Below are positions 1-7,838 of a stretch of DNA of 64,000 bases, in pieces; the stretch's first letter is position 1, and every line of letters starts with the position of its first letter. The stretch comes from an uncultured Spirochaetota bacterium (lineage in GTDB: Bacteria > Spirochaetota > UBA4802 > UBA5550). Where the stretch lies: positions 1 through 64,000 of the forward strand of contig CALMRZ010000032.1 in assembly GCA_937872225.1 (NCBI GenBank), written 5' to 3'. The position numbers and the translations under genes are program-made. The notes beneath the pieces were generated by a model that did not search any database, was not told the DNA's origin, and saw only the letters and a list, made by a program, of their open reading frames with translations.

Positions 1-1158
1 AAAGAATGGTTCTACTATTTCTACCAGTGCACCGAGTGCCGCCGCTGCGCGGTCTACTGCCCCTACGGCATCGACACCGCGGAGATAACCATGATGGGGC
101 GCGAGCTCCTGAACCTGGTCGGGGTGAACATCAACTGGATCGTGGAGCCCGCGTCGAACTGCTTCCGCACCGGGAACCACCTGGGCCTGCAGCCCCACAC
201 CTTCCGCGACAACATCGACTTCGCCGTTGAAGAGATACGGGAGCTCACCGGCATCACGGTCGAGCCCGCCATAAACCGGAAGGGGGCCGAGGTGCTCTTC
301 ATCATACCTTCGGCGGATGTCTTCGCCGACCCGCACATCTTCACCTTCTACGGCTACCTGATGCTGCTGCACGAACTGGGGATCGATTACACCTTCAGCG
401 CCTTCGCCTCCGAGGGAGGGAACTTCGGCCTGTTCCACTCAAACGAGCTCATGAAGCGGTTGAACGCCAAGATCTACGCAGAGGCGAAGCGCCTGGGAGT
501 GAAGTGGATCATGGGCGGTGAGTGCGGCCACATGTGGCGCGTCATCCACCAGTACATGGACACCATGAACGGCCCGGCGGACTTCCTGGAAACGCCCCGG
601 TCGCCGGTCACCGGCACGGTCTTCGGCCACGTCCGGTCGACCAGGATGCTCCACATCTGCGAGTTCACCGCGGACGCGCTTCAGCACGGGAAGCTTGCCC
701 TGGACCCGTCCCGGAACGACGCGTATCGCGTGACCTTCCACGACTCGTGCAACCCGGCCCGCTCCATGGGCCTCTTCGACGAGCCCCGCGCGGTCATCCG
801 CGCCTCGTGCAGCCATTTCCACGAGATGCCGGAGGAGACCATCCGCGAGCACACCTTCTGCTGCGGCAGCGGCGCCGGCATCGGCACGGACGAGAACCTT
901 GAGGCTCGCCTGCGCGGCGGCCTCCCCCGCGCCCAGGCCGTGCGCCGCGTGCGCGAGCGCCACGGCGTGAACATGCTCGCCTGCATCTGCGCCATAGACA
1001 AGGCCACGCTCCCCACCCTGATGAACTTCTGGGTCCCCGGCGTGGACGTGTGCGGCGTGCACGAGCTCCTGGGCAACGCCCTGGTCATGAAGGGCGAATC
1101 GCCCCGGACGAAAAACCTGAGGGGAGAGCCCCTGGCGGAGGAAGCCCATGGCGGGTAA
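1..1158 (+). CDS. dsrK: DsrK/HdrD-like iron-sulfur protein (5' end cut by window)
   Basis: This is the catalytic-type subunit of a membrane redox complex, expected on the cytoplasmic face, where DsrK-type proteins link the quinone pool to sulfite reduction through DsrC. The frame is open from base 1. The first residues contain a [4Fe-4S] motif, CTECRRCAVYCP. A CCG domain follows: CNP near base 750, then CCGSGAG near base 861, the spacing expected for a non-cubane cluster site, and CIC further downstream. About 385 residues are visible and the N-terminus is missing. The stop overlaps the start of the triheme cytochrome gene by 11 bp, and the order K-J-O-P is that of dsrMKJOP. A TmcB or HmcF-type protein is the alternative; the J-O-P neighbours favour DsrK. 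Confidence 0.82.
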   Translation, partial: KEWFYYFYQCTECRRCAVYCPYGIDTAEITMMGRELLNLVGVNINWIVEPASNCFRTGNHLGLQPHTFRDNIDFAVEEIRELTGITVEPAINRKGAEVLFIIPSADVFADPHIFTFYGYLMLLHELGIDYTFSAFASEGGNFGLFHSNELMKRLNAKIYAEAKRLGVKWIMGGECGHMWRVIHQYMDTMNGPADFLETPRSPVTGTVFGHVRSTRMLHICEFTADALQHGKLALDPSRNDAYRVTFHDSCNPARSMGLFDEPRAVIRASCSHFHEMPEETIREHTFCCGSGAGIGTDENLEARLRGGLPRAQAVRRVRERHGVNMLACICAIDKATLPTLMNFWVPGVDVCGVHELLGNALVMKGESPRTKNLRGEPLAEEAHGG

Positions 1159-1546
1159 CAGGATCGTGAAGACCGCCGCTGCCCTGGCCCTGGCCGCCGC
1201 AATCTTCGGCGCCCCCTTCTGGTGGAGCGCCCTGCGCGGCATGAAGCAGAAAGCGCCGGCGCCGGAAAAGCCGGCCGCTGAAAAGGAATGCGTGCTTCCG
1301 GCAACGGAGATGCGGGCCGGCCACATGACGCTCCTCTTTCAATGGCGGGACGACGCGGTGCGCAGGGGAGACCGCGCGCCGGTCGCCGTGGGCGGCAAAA
1401 AATACGAAAAGAGCCTGACCGGCTCCTGCCTCACATGCCATGTTAAAAAAGAAAATTTCTGCGACCGCTGCCACGGCTCCATCGCCTCGGCGCCGGCCTG
1501 CTTTGACTGCCATATCGACACATCGGAGCGCGGACCATGGAAATGA
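1148..1546 (+). CDS. dsrJ: DsrJ-like triheme cytochrome c
   Basis: This is a small membrane-anchored periplasmic cytochrome of 132 residues. A hydrophobic segment covers about residues 8-28. Three CxxCH haem-binding motifs (CLTCH, CDRCH, CFDCH) lie in the C-terminal third, matching DsrJ in size and haem number. The start is supported by GGAGG a few bases upstream, inside the end of the dsrK-like gene. The stop overlaps the next start, so the three reading frames are translationally coupled. In the Dsr complex this subunit is thought to mediate electron or sulfur-related chemistry on the periplasmic side. The role here is inferred from gene order and haem content. Confidence 0.82.
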   Translation: MAGNRIVKTAAALALAAAIFGAPFWWSALRGMKQKAPAPEKPAAEKECVLPATEMRAGHMTLLFQWRDDAVRRGDRAPVAVGGKKYEKSLTGSCLTCHVKKENFCDRCHGSIASAPACFDCHIDTSERGPWK

Positions 1547-2307
1547 CACGGCTCGATTTCCTGAAAAAAGCGTGGCGCACCGGCCTCGTCCTCTTCGGCG
1601 GCGCGTCCTTCGAAGTTGTATCCGGTTCCGCGCTGCTGGCGGCTGACGGCAAGCCGTCCGGCAGGCGCATGGCCATGGCAATCGACATCCGCGCCTGCGT
1701 GAAAGACGCGGGGTGCGTGAAGTGCATCAGCGCCTGCCACAGGGGCCATAACGTACCCGTGATCCCCGACGCGAAGCGGGCCATTACCTGGATATGGAAA
1801 GATACCATCGACCGCGCCATGCCCGGCGTGCTGGACCCCTATTCCGGCGCTGACCTGCGCGGCGCGAATACGCTTCTCCTGTGCAACCAGTGCGCGAACC
1901 CGCCCTGCGTGCGGGTGTGCCCCACCGGCGCCACCTGGAAAAGGGAGGACGGCATCGTCATGATGGACCAGCACCGCTGCATCGGCTGCCGTTACTGCAT
2001 GGCGGCGTGCCCCTACGGCTCGCGGAGCTTCAACTGGGGCGACCCGCGCAGATATCTGGACAAGGGTTCGGTCGCCAGGGACTATCCCACCCGCACGAAA
2101 GGGACCGTGGAGAAGTGCGAGTTCTGCGCGGAGCGCGTTGACCGCGGCCTCGGGCCCCTGTGCGCAGGGGCCTGCGCTGAAAAAGCGATACTGTTTGGCG
2201 ACCTGAACGCGCCCGGCTCCGCGGTGCGGAAGGCGCTGGCGGGACGCATCGCCCTGCGGCGGAAGCCGGAACTGGGGACCGATCCCTCGGTATATTATCT
2301 CCTGTGA
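1537..2307 (+). CDS. dsrO: DsrO-like periplasmic ferredoxin subunit
   Basis: This 256-residue iron-sulfur protein is of the type that carries electrons between the periplasmic cytochrome and an NrfD-type membrane subunit. Four cysteine groups are visible, enough for four [4Fe-4S] clusters: CVKDAGCVKCISAC, CNQCANPPCVRVCP, CIGCRYCMAACP and CEFCAE with CAGAC. The N-terminus resembles a Tat signal (TRLDFLKKAW followed by a hydrophobic stretch), but the usual second arginine is leucine, so it is a one-arginine variant. The gene overlaps dsrJ-like and is 7 bp from dsrP-like. The fold and position are clear; the export route is the uncertain point. Confidence 0.82.
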   Translation: MEMTRLDFLKKAWRTGLVLFGGASFEVVSGSALLAADGKPSGRRMAMAIDIRACVKDAGCVKCISACHRGHNVPVIPDAKRAITWIWKDTIDRAMPGVLDPYSGADLRGANTLLLCNQCANPPCVRVCPTGATWKREDGIVMMDQHRCIGCRYCMAACPYGSRSFNWGDPRRYLDKGSVARDYPTRTKGTVEKCEFCAERVDRGLGPLCAGACAEKAILFGDLNAPGSAVRKALAGRIALRRKPELGTDPSVYYLL

Positions 2308-2314
2308 GGACGCC

Positions 2315-3469
2315 ATGATAGAAAAAGTATTCCACGGATCCCGGCGCTACTGGCTGCTTCTCCTCGTGCTGGGCGCCCTCATCGCAACAGGGATATTCTT
2401 CTACCTGAGGCAGACCTCCGAGGGCCTGGCCGTGACCGGCATGTCGCGGAGCGTGTCCTGGGGACTCTACATCGCGCAGTTCACTTTTTTCGTCGGCGTG
2501 GCGGCCTCGGCCGTGACGGTGGTGCTCCCCTATTATCTCCATGATTACAAGGCCTTCGGCAAAATAACGATCCTGGGGGAATTCCTGGCGGTGTCATCGG
2601 TCATCATGTGCCTCCTCTTCATCTTCGTAGACCTGGGCCAGCCGTTCCGGATACTGCACGTCATACTCTATCCTTCGCCGACGTCTCCCATGTTCTGGGA
2701 CACGGTGGTGCTTTTCATCTACCTGGTGCTGAACCTGGTCATCGGGTGGACGGTCCTGACGGCGGAGTACCGGGGGACGCCGCCGCCGTCCTGGGTGAAG
2801 CCCCTCATCATTCTTTCAATTCCCTGGGCGATCAGCATCCACACGGTCACGGCCTTCCTGTACGCGGGACTGCCGGGCCGGCACCTCTGGCTTTCGGCCA
2901 TCACCGCCGCGCGCTTCCTGGCATCGGCCTTTTCCTCGGGCCCTGCTTTACTCATAATCCTCTGCCGCGTCGCGCGCAGGTACACGGATTTCGATCCGGG
3001 CGAAAAGCCGGAGCGCGCCCTGGGCCTGATCATCACCTACGCCTTCAGCGCGCACATATTTTTCATCCTCCTCGAAGTGTTCACCGCCTTCTACAGCGGC
3101 ATACCGTCGCACCGGGCGTCCCTGGAGCGGCTCTTCTGGGGATGGGGCGATCCCGCGTCCCTCACGCCTTTCATGTGGTTATCCATGATGCTGGCCGCGG
3201 CAGCGCTGTTTCTACTGTACACCCCGGCCCGTCGCCGTGACGCCGGGCTTCTGATCGCGTCTATCGCCGTGTTCGCCTCTGTATGGATAGAGAAGGGCCT
3301 CGGCTTCGTGGTGGGGGGCTTCAATCCCGACCCGATGGAGTACGTGCCGGCGTACCGGCCCACGGTGCCGGAATCATTCATCACCGCCGGCGTGTGGGCA
3401 ACGGGGCTCTATATCCTGGCCCTGCTCTTCAAGATAACCGCGGCGGTGCGGGCGAGGTCATCGGAATGA
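2315..3469 (+). CDS. dsrP: DsrP/NrfD-like integral membrane quinone-reactive subunit
   Basis: This 384-residue polytopic membrane protein has about ten hydrophobic segments and belongs to the NrfD/PsrC superfamily, which exchanges electrons between quinones and the associated ferredoxin subunit. Family-like stretches include MSRSVSWGLYIAQFTFFVGVAASAV at the start of the membrane core (cited in part) and SIHTVTAFLYAGLPGR. It completes a K-J-O-P set. Its stop codon overlaps the next gene as ATGA at 3466-3469. No b-type haem ligand pattern is needed for this family. Confidence 0.85.
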   Translation: MIEKVFHGSRRYWLLLLVLGALIATGIFFYLRQTSEGLAVTGMSRSVSWGLYIAQFTFFVGVAASAVTVVLPYYLHDYKAFGKITILGEFLAVSSVIMCLLFIFVDLGQPFRILHVILYPSPTSPMFWDTVVLFIYLVLNLVIGWTVLTAEYRGTPPPSWVKPLIILSIPWAISIHTVTAFLYAGLPGRHLWLSAITAARFLASAFSSGPALLIILCRVARRYTDFDPGEKPERALGLIITYAFSAHIFFILLEVFTAFYSGIPSHRASLERLFWGWGDPASLTPFMWLSMMLAAAALFLLYTPARRRDAGLLIASIAVFASVWIEKGLGFVVGGFNPDPMEYVPAYRPTVPESFITAGVWATGLYILALLFKITAAVRARSSE

Positions 3470-4818
3470 CCGGGGAAAAGAGGCCGCATCCCTTTACCAT
3501 GGAACGCCCGCCGGCGGAGGGACGGGCAGCGGCGTTCATGTCCGCCTTTGCTGGTATCCTCCGCGCGTCAAGCTACCGTCCGATTCTGGACCTGTACTCC
3601 CGGATCACCCTGCACTGCTCACGGTGCTCCGCCGAATGCATGCTCTTCGAGGCTTCCGGCGATCCCGTCGACAATCCCTGTTACCGGAGCTCGATACTGC
3701 TGCGGATATACCGCCGCCATTTCACTCCCGGCGGCCGTTTGCGCGCGAAACTGACGGGGGGCATGGCCCGTACGGAGCGAGACATTGATGAAATGACGGA
3801 ATCGTATTATCACTGCACCACCTGCGGCCGGTGCACACGCTACTGTCCCTTCGGTATTGACCACCGGTTGATCGTCAGGCTGGGCAGATATATCCTTTCG
3901 GAAATCGGCATTGTCCCGAAAAACCTCAGCGTCTCCACAAGAGAACAGCTGGAAGGATCGACGCGCAACACCTCGGGGCTGCCCCTGAAAGTCCTCCGCG
4001 ACAACCTCGCCTTTCTGGAGGAGGAAATCAGGGAAACAAAGGGGGTTTCCGTGCGCTTCCCGATGGATGTACCGGACGCCGAGTACGTGTTCTTCGCGCC
4101 GGTGAGCGATTACATCATGGAGGCCGACACCCTCATGGGGATCGCCTGCGTGCTCCACGAGGCGGGGATCAGCTGGACCATCGCGTCAGGCGACTATGAC
4201 GCGATCAATTACGGCCTCTTCTACAATGATGCACGCCTTGGCGAAATAATACAAAACATGATCAGGGAAGTCCGCCGGCTGAACGGAAAAAAAATATTAA
4301 TGGGCGAATGCGGCCACGCGTACCGGAGCATGCGCGGTTTTTTATCGACCTACGATGACGGCGCCGCTCTGCCGGTGGTGCACGTACTGGAGCTGACATC
4401 CCGGCTGATCGAAGAAAACCGGATCGAACTCGACCGCGAGGCCATAAGCGAAAAAGTTACATATCATGACCCGTGCAACATCGCGCGGTCCGGCTGGATC
4501 GTCGATCAACCGAGAAAAATAATCCGCTCATTCATACGCAATTTTAGGGAAATGGACCACCCCGGCAGAGACAACTACTGCTGTGGCGGGGGCGGCGGCA
4601 CGGTCACGGTGGGCGAACTGAAGCCGTACCGGATGGATATAGCGGGGAAAAGGAAAGCGGAACAGCTTAAGCAGACGGGCGCCGACACCGTCATTGCCCC
4701 CTGCGCGAACTGCAAAAAACAGATAAGGGAGCTCATCACGCATTATAAGCTCCCCATGAACCTGGCCGGCATGCACGACCTGATATTCACGGCGATAAAG
4801 ATGAAACGGACGGAATGA
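3466..4818 (+). CDS. HdrD/TmcB-like iron-sulfur protein, second copy
   Basis: This is a second HdrD-family protein, 450 residues. An N-terminal cysteine pair (CSRCSAEC) precedes a ferredoxin motif CTTCGRCTRYCPFG near residue 120. A complete CCG domain follows: CNIAR, CCGGGGG, then a CANC pair. The ATG at 3466 was chosen because it makes an ATGA overlap with the dsrP-like stop. A longer in-frame start at 3283 lies wholly inside dsrP and is unlikely. With the cytochrome b and hexahaem cytochrome that follow, the set resembles a Tmc-type transmembrane complex that moves electrons between periplasmic cytochromes and a cytoplasmic thiol or disulfide partner. The paralogue at the window start suggests parallel modules. 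Confidence 0.8.
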   Translation: MTGEKRPHPFTMERPPAEGRAAAFMSAFAGILRASSYRPILDLYSRITLHCSRCSAECMLFEASGDPVDNPCYRSSILLRIYRRHFTPGGRLRAKLTGGMARTERDIDEMTESYYHCTTCGRCTRYCPFGIDHRLIVRLGRYILSEIGIVPKNLSVSTREQLEGSTRNTSGLPLKVLRDNLAFLEEEIRETKGVSVRFPMDVPDAEYVFFAPVSDYIMEADTLMGIACVLHEAGISWTIASGDYDAINYGLFYNDARLGEIIQNMIREVRRLNGKKILMGECGHAYRSMRGFLSTYDDGAALPVVHVLELTSRLIEENRIELDREAISEKVTYHDPCNIARSGWIVDQPRKIIRSFIRNFREMDHPGRDNYCCGGGGGTVTVGELKPYRMDIAGKRKAEQLKQTGADTVIAPCANCKKQIRELITHYKLPMNLAGMHDLIFTAIKMKRTE

Positions 4819-4819
4819 C

Positions 4820-5524
4820 ATGAACGAGATTCTCGATTTTCTCACGGGTCCCGGCGCCAGGTTCAGCCTGACGATCCTGGCCCTCGGCGCCGCGCGGCTT
4901 CTCATCCTCACCGCCGCAGACTTCGTCAATGTCGTCCGTCGCGCCGGCGACAAAAACATCGAATACGGCGAGGCCCTTGCGTCGACCCTGTCATGGGCAG
5001 TACCGGTCAGACATATCACACACACCCGGCCTCTCTTCAGCGCGGTATCGTTCCTATTCCACCTCGGGCTGATCATCACGCCGCTCTTTCTCCTGGAACA
5101 TATCATGCTCTGGGAGCTCGGCACCGGGTACGGATGGGCGGCGCTCCCCGGGGCCGTTGCCGACGGCATGACGCTCCTGGTTATCCTCGCCGGCATGTTC
5201 CTCATCACCTGCCGTGCCGCTGACCGCCTGCGCCGCTTCATCAGCACGCCCTCACATTATGTCCTCACGGGCCTCATTGTGACGGTCTTCGCGAGCGGGT
5301 TCCTGGCGCACCAGTCCTGGAATCCCCTGACGCGTACGCCGATTATGATCATCCACACCCTGACGGGAAACATCCTGTTGATACTGATACCCTTTACGCG
5401 CCTGTCGCACGCGATACTGTTCCCGCTTGCGAGAATAGCGACCGCCTGCGCGTGGCATTTCCGGGCCGAACCGCCGCTATTGTCCCGCGCGGTGACACCG
5501 GGAGAGGAGCCGGACAAAAAATGA
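4820..5524 (+). CDS. NarI/DsrM/TmcC-like cytochrome b membrane subunit
   Basis: This 234-residue protein has about five to six hydrophobic helices. Several histidines lie in or beside helices (HITHTR, FHLG, LEHIM, SHYVL, IHTLTG, LSHA), as in b-haem subunits of the nitrate reductase gamma/DsrM/TmcC type. It would pass electrons across the membrane between the HdrD-like partner and the quinone pool or periplasmic cytochrome. The gene starts 1 bp after the HdrD-like stop and its own stop forms an ATGA overlap with the next gene. The family assignment is good; the DsrM versus TmcC distinction is not resolved. Confidence 0.75.
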   Translation: MNEILDFLTGPGARFSLTILALGAARLLILTAADFVNVVRRAGDKNIEYGEALASTLSWAVPVRHITHTRPLFSAVSFLFHLGLIITPLFLLEHIMLWELGTGYGWAALPGAVADGMTLLVILAGMFLITCRAADRLRRFISTPSHYVLTGLIVTVFASGFLAHQSWNPLTRTPIMIIHTLTGNILLILIPFTRLSHAILFPLARIATACAWHFRAEPPLLSRAVTPGEEPDKK

Positions 5525-6192
5525 CCGTACCAACCGAACCCACGCCCACAGGGGATGCCGGTGCGCGGCGCCCCGAAGCTGAATTATTCCCGCCTTCACG
5601 CCGGCGGCCACTCCTGTCCTGCCGGGATGCAGTATCAGCCATCTCCCTGGTCTTCATCATTGCTGCGGCCGCCCTGTACGCCTTCCGGGACGCCGACAAT
5701 CCCTTCCCCCGGAAAAACCCGGTCCATGGCCCGCAGGACCGGGACATCATGACGATAGACGGCAACAGGAACGGGAACCGTGCGGTCTTCTCGCACCGGG
5801 CCCATCTCTCCTATGCCGCACCGGGGCGGGATGGGTGCGTCATGTGCCATCATCTCGCGAGGCCCGGCAAGGGGCCATCGTCCTGTTCCGGTTGTCATCG
5901 CGACATGAACAGAAAAAACAGATTCTTTGACCATGACGGCCATATCGGCCTCCTGGCTGAGAGCGGTTCCTGCTCCGCCTGCCATATAGGCGACAGGTCA
6001 GGAAAAAACATCAGGCCCTGCGGCGACTGTCATGAGGGTTACACGAAAAAAATCGGGGATTACCGGTCGGCTTCGGGGTACAGGGACGCCCTGCACGGGC
6101 TCTGTTACCGGTGCCATGATCGCGCGGGGACAAGTACTGGTGAACGGGAGTATTGCGCGACCTGTCATCGGAAAGGGGATGTTCCGCGATGA
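5521..6192 (+). CDS. Hexahaem class III-like cytochrome c
   Basis: This 223-residue protein has a proline-rich cytoplasmic leader, one hydrophobic anchor at about residues 38-57, and six CxxCH motifs: CVMCH, CSGCH, CSACH, CGDCH, CYRCH and CATCH. Extra histidines (FSHRAHLSY, FFDHDGHIGL) are spaced like distal ligands in cytochrome c3/c7 proteins. The start at 5521 gives an ATGA overlap with the cytochrome b gene, which decides against the upstream ATG at 5452. It is probably the periplasmic electron entry or exit point of the second module, analogous to TmcA or QrcA. It differs from both in being anchored by an uncleaved N-terminal segment. Confidence 0.8.
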   Translation: MTVPTEPTPTGDAGARRPEAELFPPSRRRPLLSCRDAVSAISLVFIIAAAALYAFRDADNPFPRKNPVHGPQDRDIMTIDGNRNGNRAVFSHRAHLSYAAPGRDGCVMCHHLARPGKGPSSCSGCHRDMNRKNRFFDHDGHIGLLAESGSCSACHIGDRSGKNIRPCGDCHEGYTKKIGDYRSASGYRDALHGLCYRCHDRAGTSTGEREYCATCHRKGDVPR

Positions 6193-6213
6193 GGCTGACG
6201 TAACGGCGGGACG

Positions 6214-6840
6214 TCACTTATCGGCGACGAGGGTCTTCAGGTAATTCTCGAGGGCGTACTGGACCAGCGTCCCGTAGCTCTCCTTCTGGAGGATGGTCTT
6301 TTCCATTTTCCGGAACTGGATGAGGCCGTGGAGCATCCCCCAGAGCCAGATGGTATGGCGCCGCGCGTTGACCTTCCTGAAATCGCCCGACCTTATCCCC
6401 GCCTCGATCGCCTCGATGCAGAAGCCGAGGATCTTCCCGCCGGTCCTGTCGACCCTGTTCTTCAGGCGCGGGGGAAAGAGCTGTTCCGGGGTCGACAAAA
6501 AATAGGTGATGATGTCGTAGTAGTTCTTCTGCTTTTCGCTGAACTCGAGATACCCCAGGGCGACCGCCCTGATCTTGTCCTTCGGGGATGACGCGGCCGC
6601 CACGGCCTTCGCGATCCGGTCGTTCAGCATGGTCAGCCCCTCCTCCTGGAGAGCGGCAAAGATGTCTTCCTTATTGTGATAGTAGAGGTAGATGGTCCCC
6701 ACGCTCAGCTCGGACAGCTTGGCTATCTGGTTGACCGTTGTCGCGTGCAGTCCCTTTTTAAGAAGGAGGGTCCTGGCCGCCTTGAGGATATGGTCCTTTC
6801 TCGCTTCCTTTTCCCGTTCCCTGCGTTCCTGTGATCCCAT
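6214..6840 (-). CDS. TetR/AcrR-family regulator
   Basis: This 208-residue regulator has an N-terminal helix-turn-helix with the family signature TTVNQIAKLSELSVGTIYLYYHNKEDI (residues about 34-58, shown for identification of the recognition helix GTIYLYYHNKEDI). The C-terminal ligand-binding domain is typical in length. It is transcribed 15 bp after the SDR gene, so the two probably share an mRNA. As the last gene of the sulfonate-type cluster it is the best local candidate to bind the WTGAAT-N3-ATTCAW palindromes upstream of xsc and of the SDR at 11078. Its recognition region resembles Bacillus FadR, which recognises TGAATGA-type half-sites. The link is inference. Confidence 0.85.
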   Translation of the reverse strand: MGSQERREREKEARKDHILKAARTLLLKKGLHATTVNQIAKLSELSVGTIYLYYHNKEDIFAALQEEGLTMLNDRIAKAVAAASSPKDKIRAVALGYLEFSEKQKNYYDIITYFLSTPEQLFPPRLKNRVDRTGGKILGFCIEAIEAGIRSGDFRKVNARRHTIWLWGMLHGLIQFRKMEKTILQKESYGTLVQYALENYLKTLVADK

Positions 6841-6855
6841 GGTTACCGCTCTCGG

Positions 6856-7671
6856 TTATCGTTCAATTTCAGAACGTAATTTTTCAGCCATCCGCCTTTC
6901 ATAGAGCGCCGGCGCCAGCCGGTGGAGATAATAGGTGAGCTTCCCCACCGCCGTCAGCACGATGATGTTCTTTCGCTTCACGGCCCCCCGGAACACCGCC
7001 TCCGCCACATGGTCGGGGGTGTCCTGCCTGCCCACGGTCGACTGCGGGTGCTTCGTCACCTTCCCGTCTGAACCGAGGGCCCGTGTCTGCAGATTGGTCT
7101 TCGTGAAGCCGGGGCAGACCATCATGACATGGACGCCCAGGGGCCTCACCTCGGTCCGCAGGCTCTCGAAGAGCCCGTGCAGGGCGTGCTTGCTGGCGCT
7201 GTATCCGGTCCTTCCGAGCAGGGGGCTGTAGCCGGCATGGCTTGAGGTCACCACTATCATACCCTTTTTGTCTATCAAGCTTTTTATGGCCGCCCTGGCG
7301 CAATACAGGGCGCCGAAGAAATTGATGTCCATGACCCTCCGGTAAACGGACGGGTCCGTATCGATGAAGGGGCTCCGCTGGGTGATCCCGGCGTTCAAAG
7401 CCAGCACGTCAATGCCGCCCCAGCGCCGGATGATCTTCCCGATGACCGCCTCGCACTCCTTCTGCTTGGCGACGTCGCAGGCATACGCGGCCGCCTCTAC
7501 GCCGTCCGCCGCGAGCTCCCGGGCGAACCGCTGCGCCCCCTTCCGGTCCATGTCGATGACCGCTATCCGCGCCCCCGCCTTACCGAACCTGCGGCACAGG
7601 GCCGCGCCGATGCCGCTGGCCCCGCCGGTAACGGCCGCGACCTTGTTCTTGAAATCATAGTTTTGTTTCAT
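6856..7671 (-). CDS. Short-chain dehydrogenase/reductase (SDR)
   Basis: This 271-residue classical SDR has the nucleotide-binding motif TGGASGIGAAL near residue 16, NAG at about residue 93, and the catalytic pair YSASK near residue 155 preceded by a serine pair. The short extension at the C-terminus is basic and may touch the membrane. AAAGGA upstream supports the start. It lies between the MFS transporter and TetR, all on the same strand. The substrate is unknown; oxidation or reduction of a hydroxyl or keto group is all the family tells. In context it could act on a sulfonated alcohol or on a fatty acid derivative. Confidence 0.85.
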   Translation of the reverse strand: MKQNYDFKNKVAAVTGGASGIGAALCRRFGKAGARIAVIDMDRKGAQRFARELAADGVEAAAYACDVAKQKECEAVIGKIIRRWGGIDVLALNAGITQRSPFIDTDPSVYRRVMDINFFGALYCARAAIKSLIDKKGMIVVTSSHAGYSPLLGRTGYSASKHALHGLFESLRTEVRPLGVHVMMVCPGFTKTNLQTRALGSDGKVTKHPQSTVGRQDTPDHVAEAVFRGAVKRKNIIVLTAVGKLTYYLHRLAPALYERRMAEKLRSEIER

Positions 7672-7689
7672 GTCATGATTCCTTTCGTT

Positions 7690-7834
7690 TGCCCCTCGCC
7701 CCCCCGACCCCCTCTCCCTTTAAAAATTAAAAAAAGGAAAGGGGGAGCACCGGCAGTTCTCTTATTACGGTAACCCTCTCCTCTCTTCCACGCTCAAGGG
7801 GAGAGGGTGCGCAGAGCGCCGGTGAGGGTATTCC
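7690..7834. repeat. C/G-rich palindromic intergenic repeat
   Basis: The spacer between the SDR and MFS genes contains CCCCCCGACCCCCTCTCCC-type runs, an A/T centre, a reversed GGAAAGGGGGAG, and then CCCTCTCC...GGGGAGAGGG with a GAGGGT flank. These arms can fold into stem-loops. Similar runs occur near 10980, 25305 and 51345, so it looks like a dispersed non-coding repeat family. Part of it may act as a terminator or attenuator for the MFS transcript. No coding frame was found. Confidence 0.5.
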
Positions 7835-7838
7835 GCCT

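Noticed and set aside
439-1326. Long minus-strand frame opposite the DsrK-like gene (295 codons)
   Set aside because: It is antisense to clear iron-sulfur and haem motifs, and its composition is Ala/Gly/Arg/His-rich as expected of shadow frames in GC-rich DNA.
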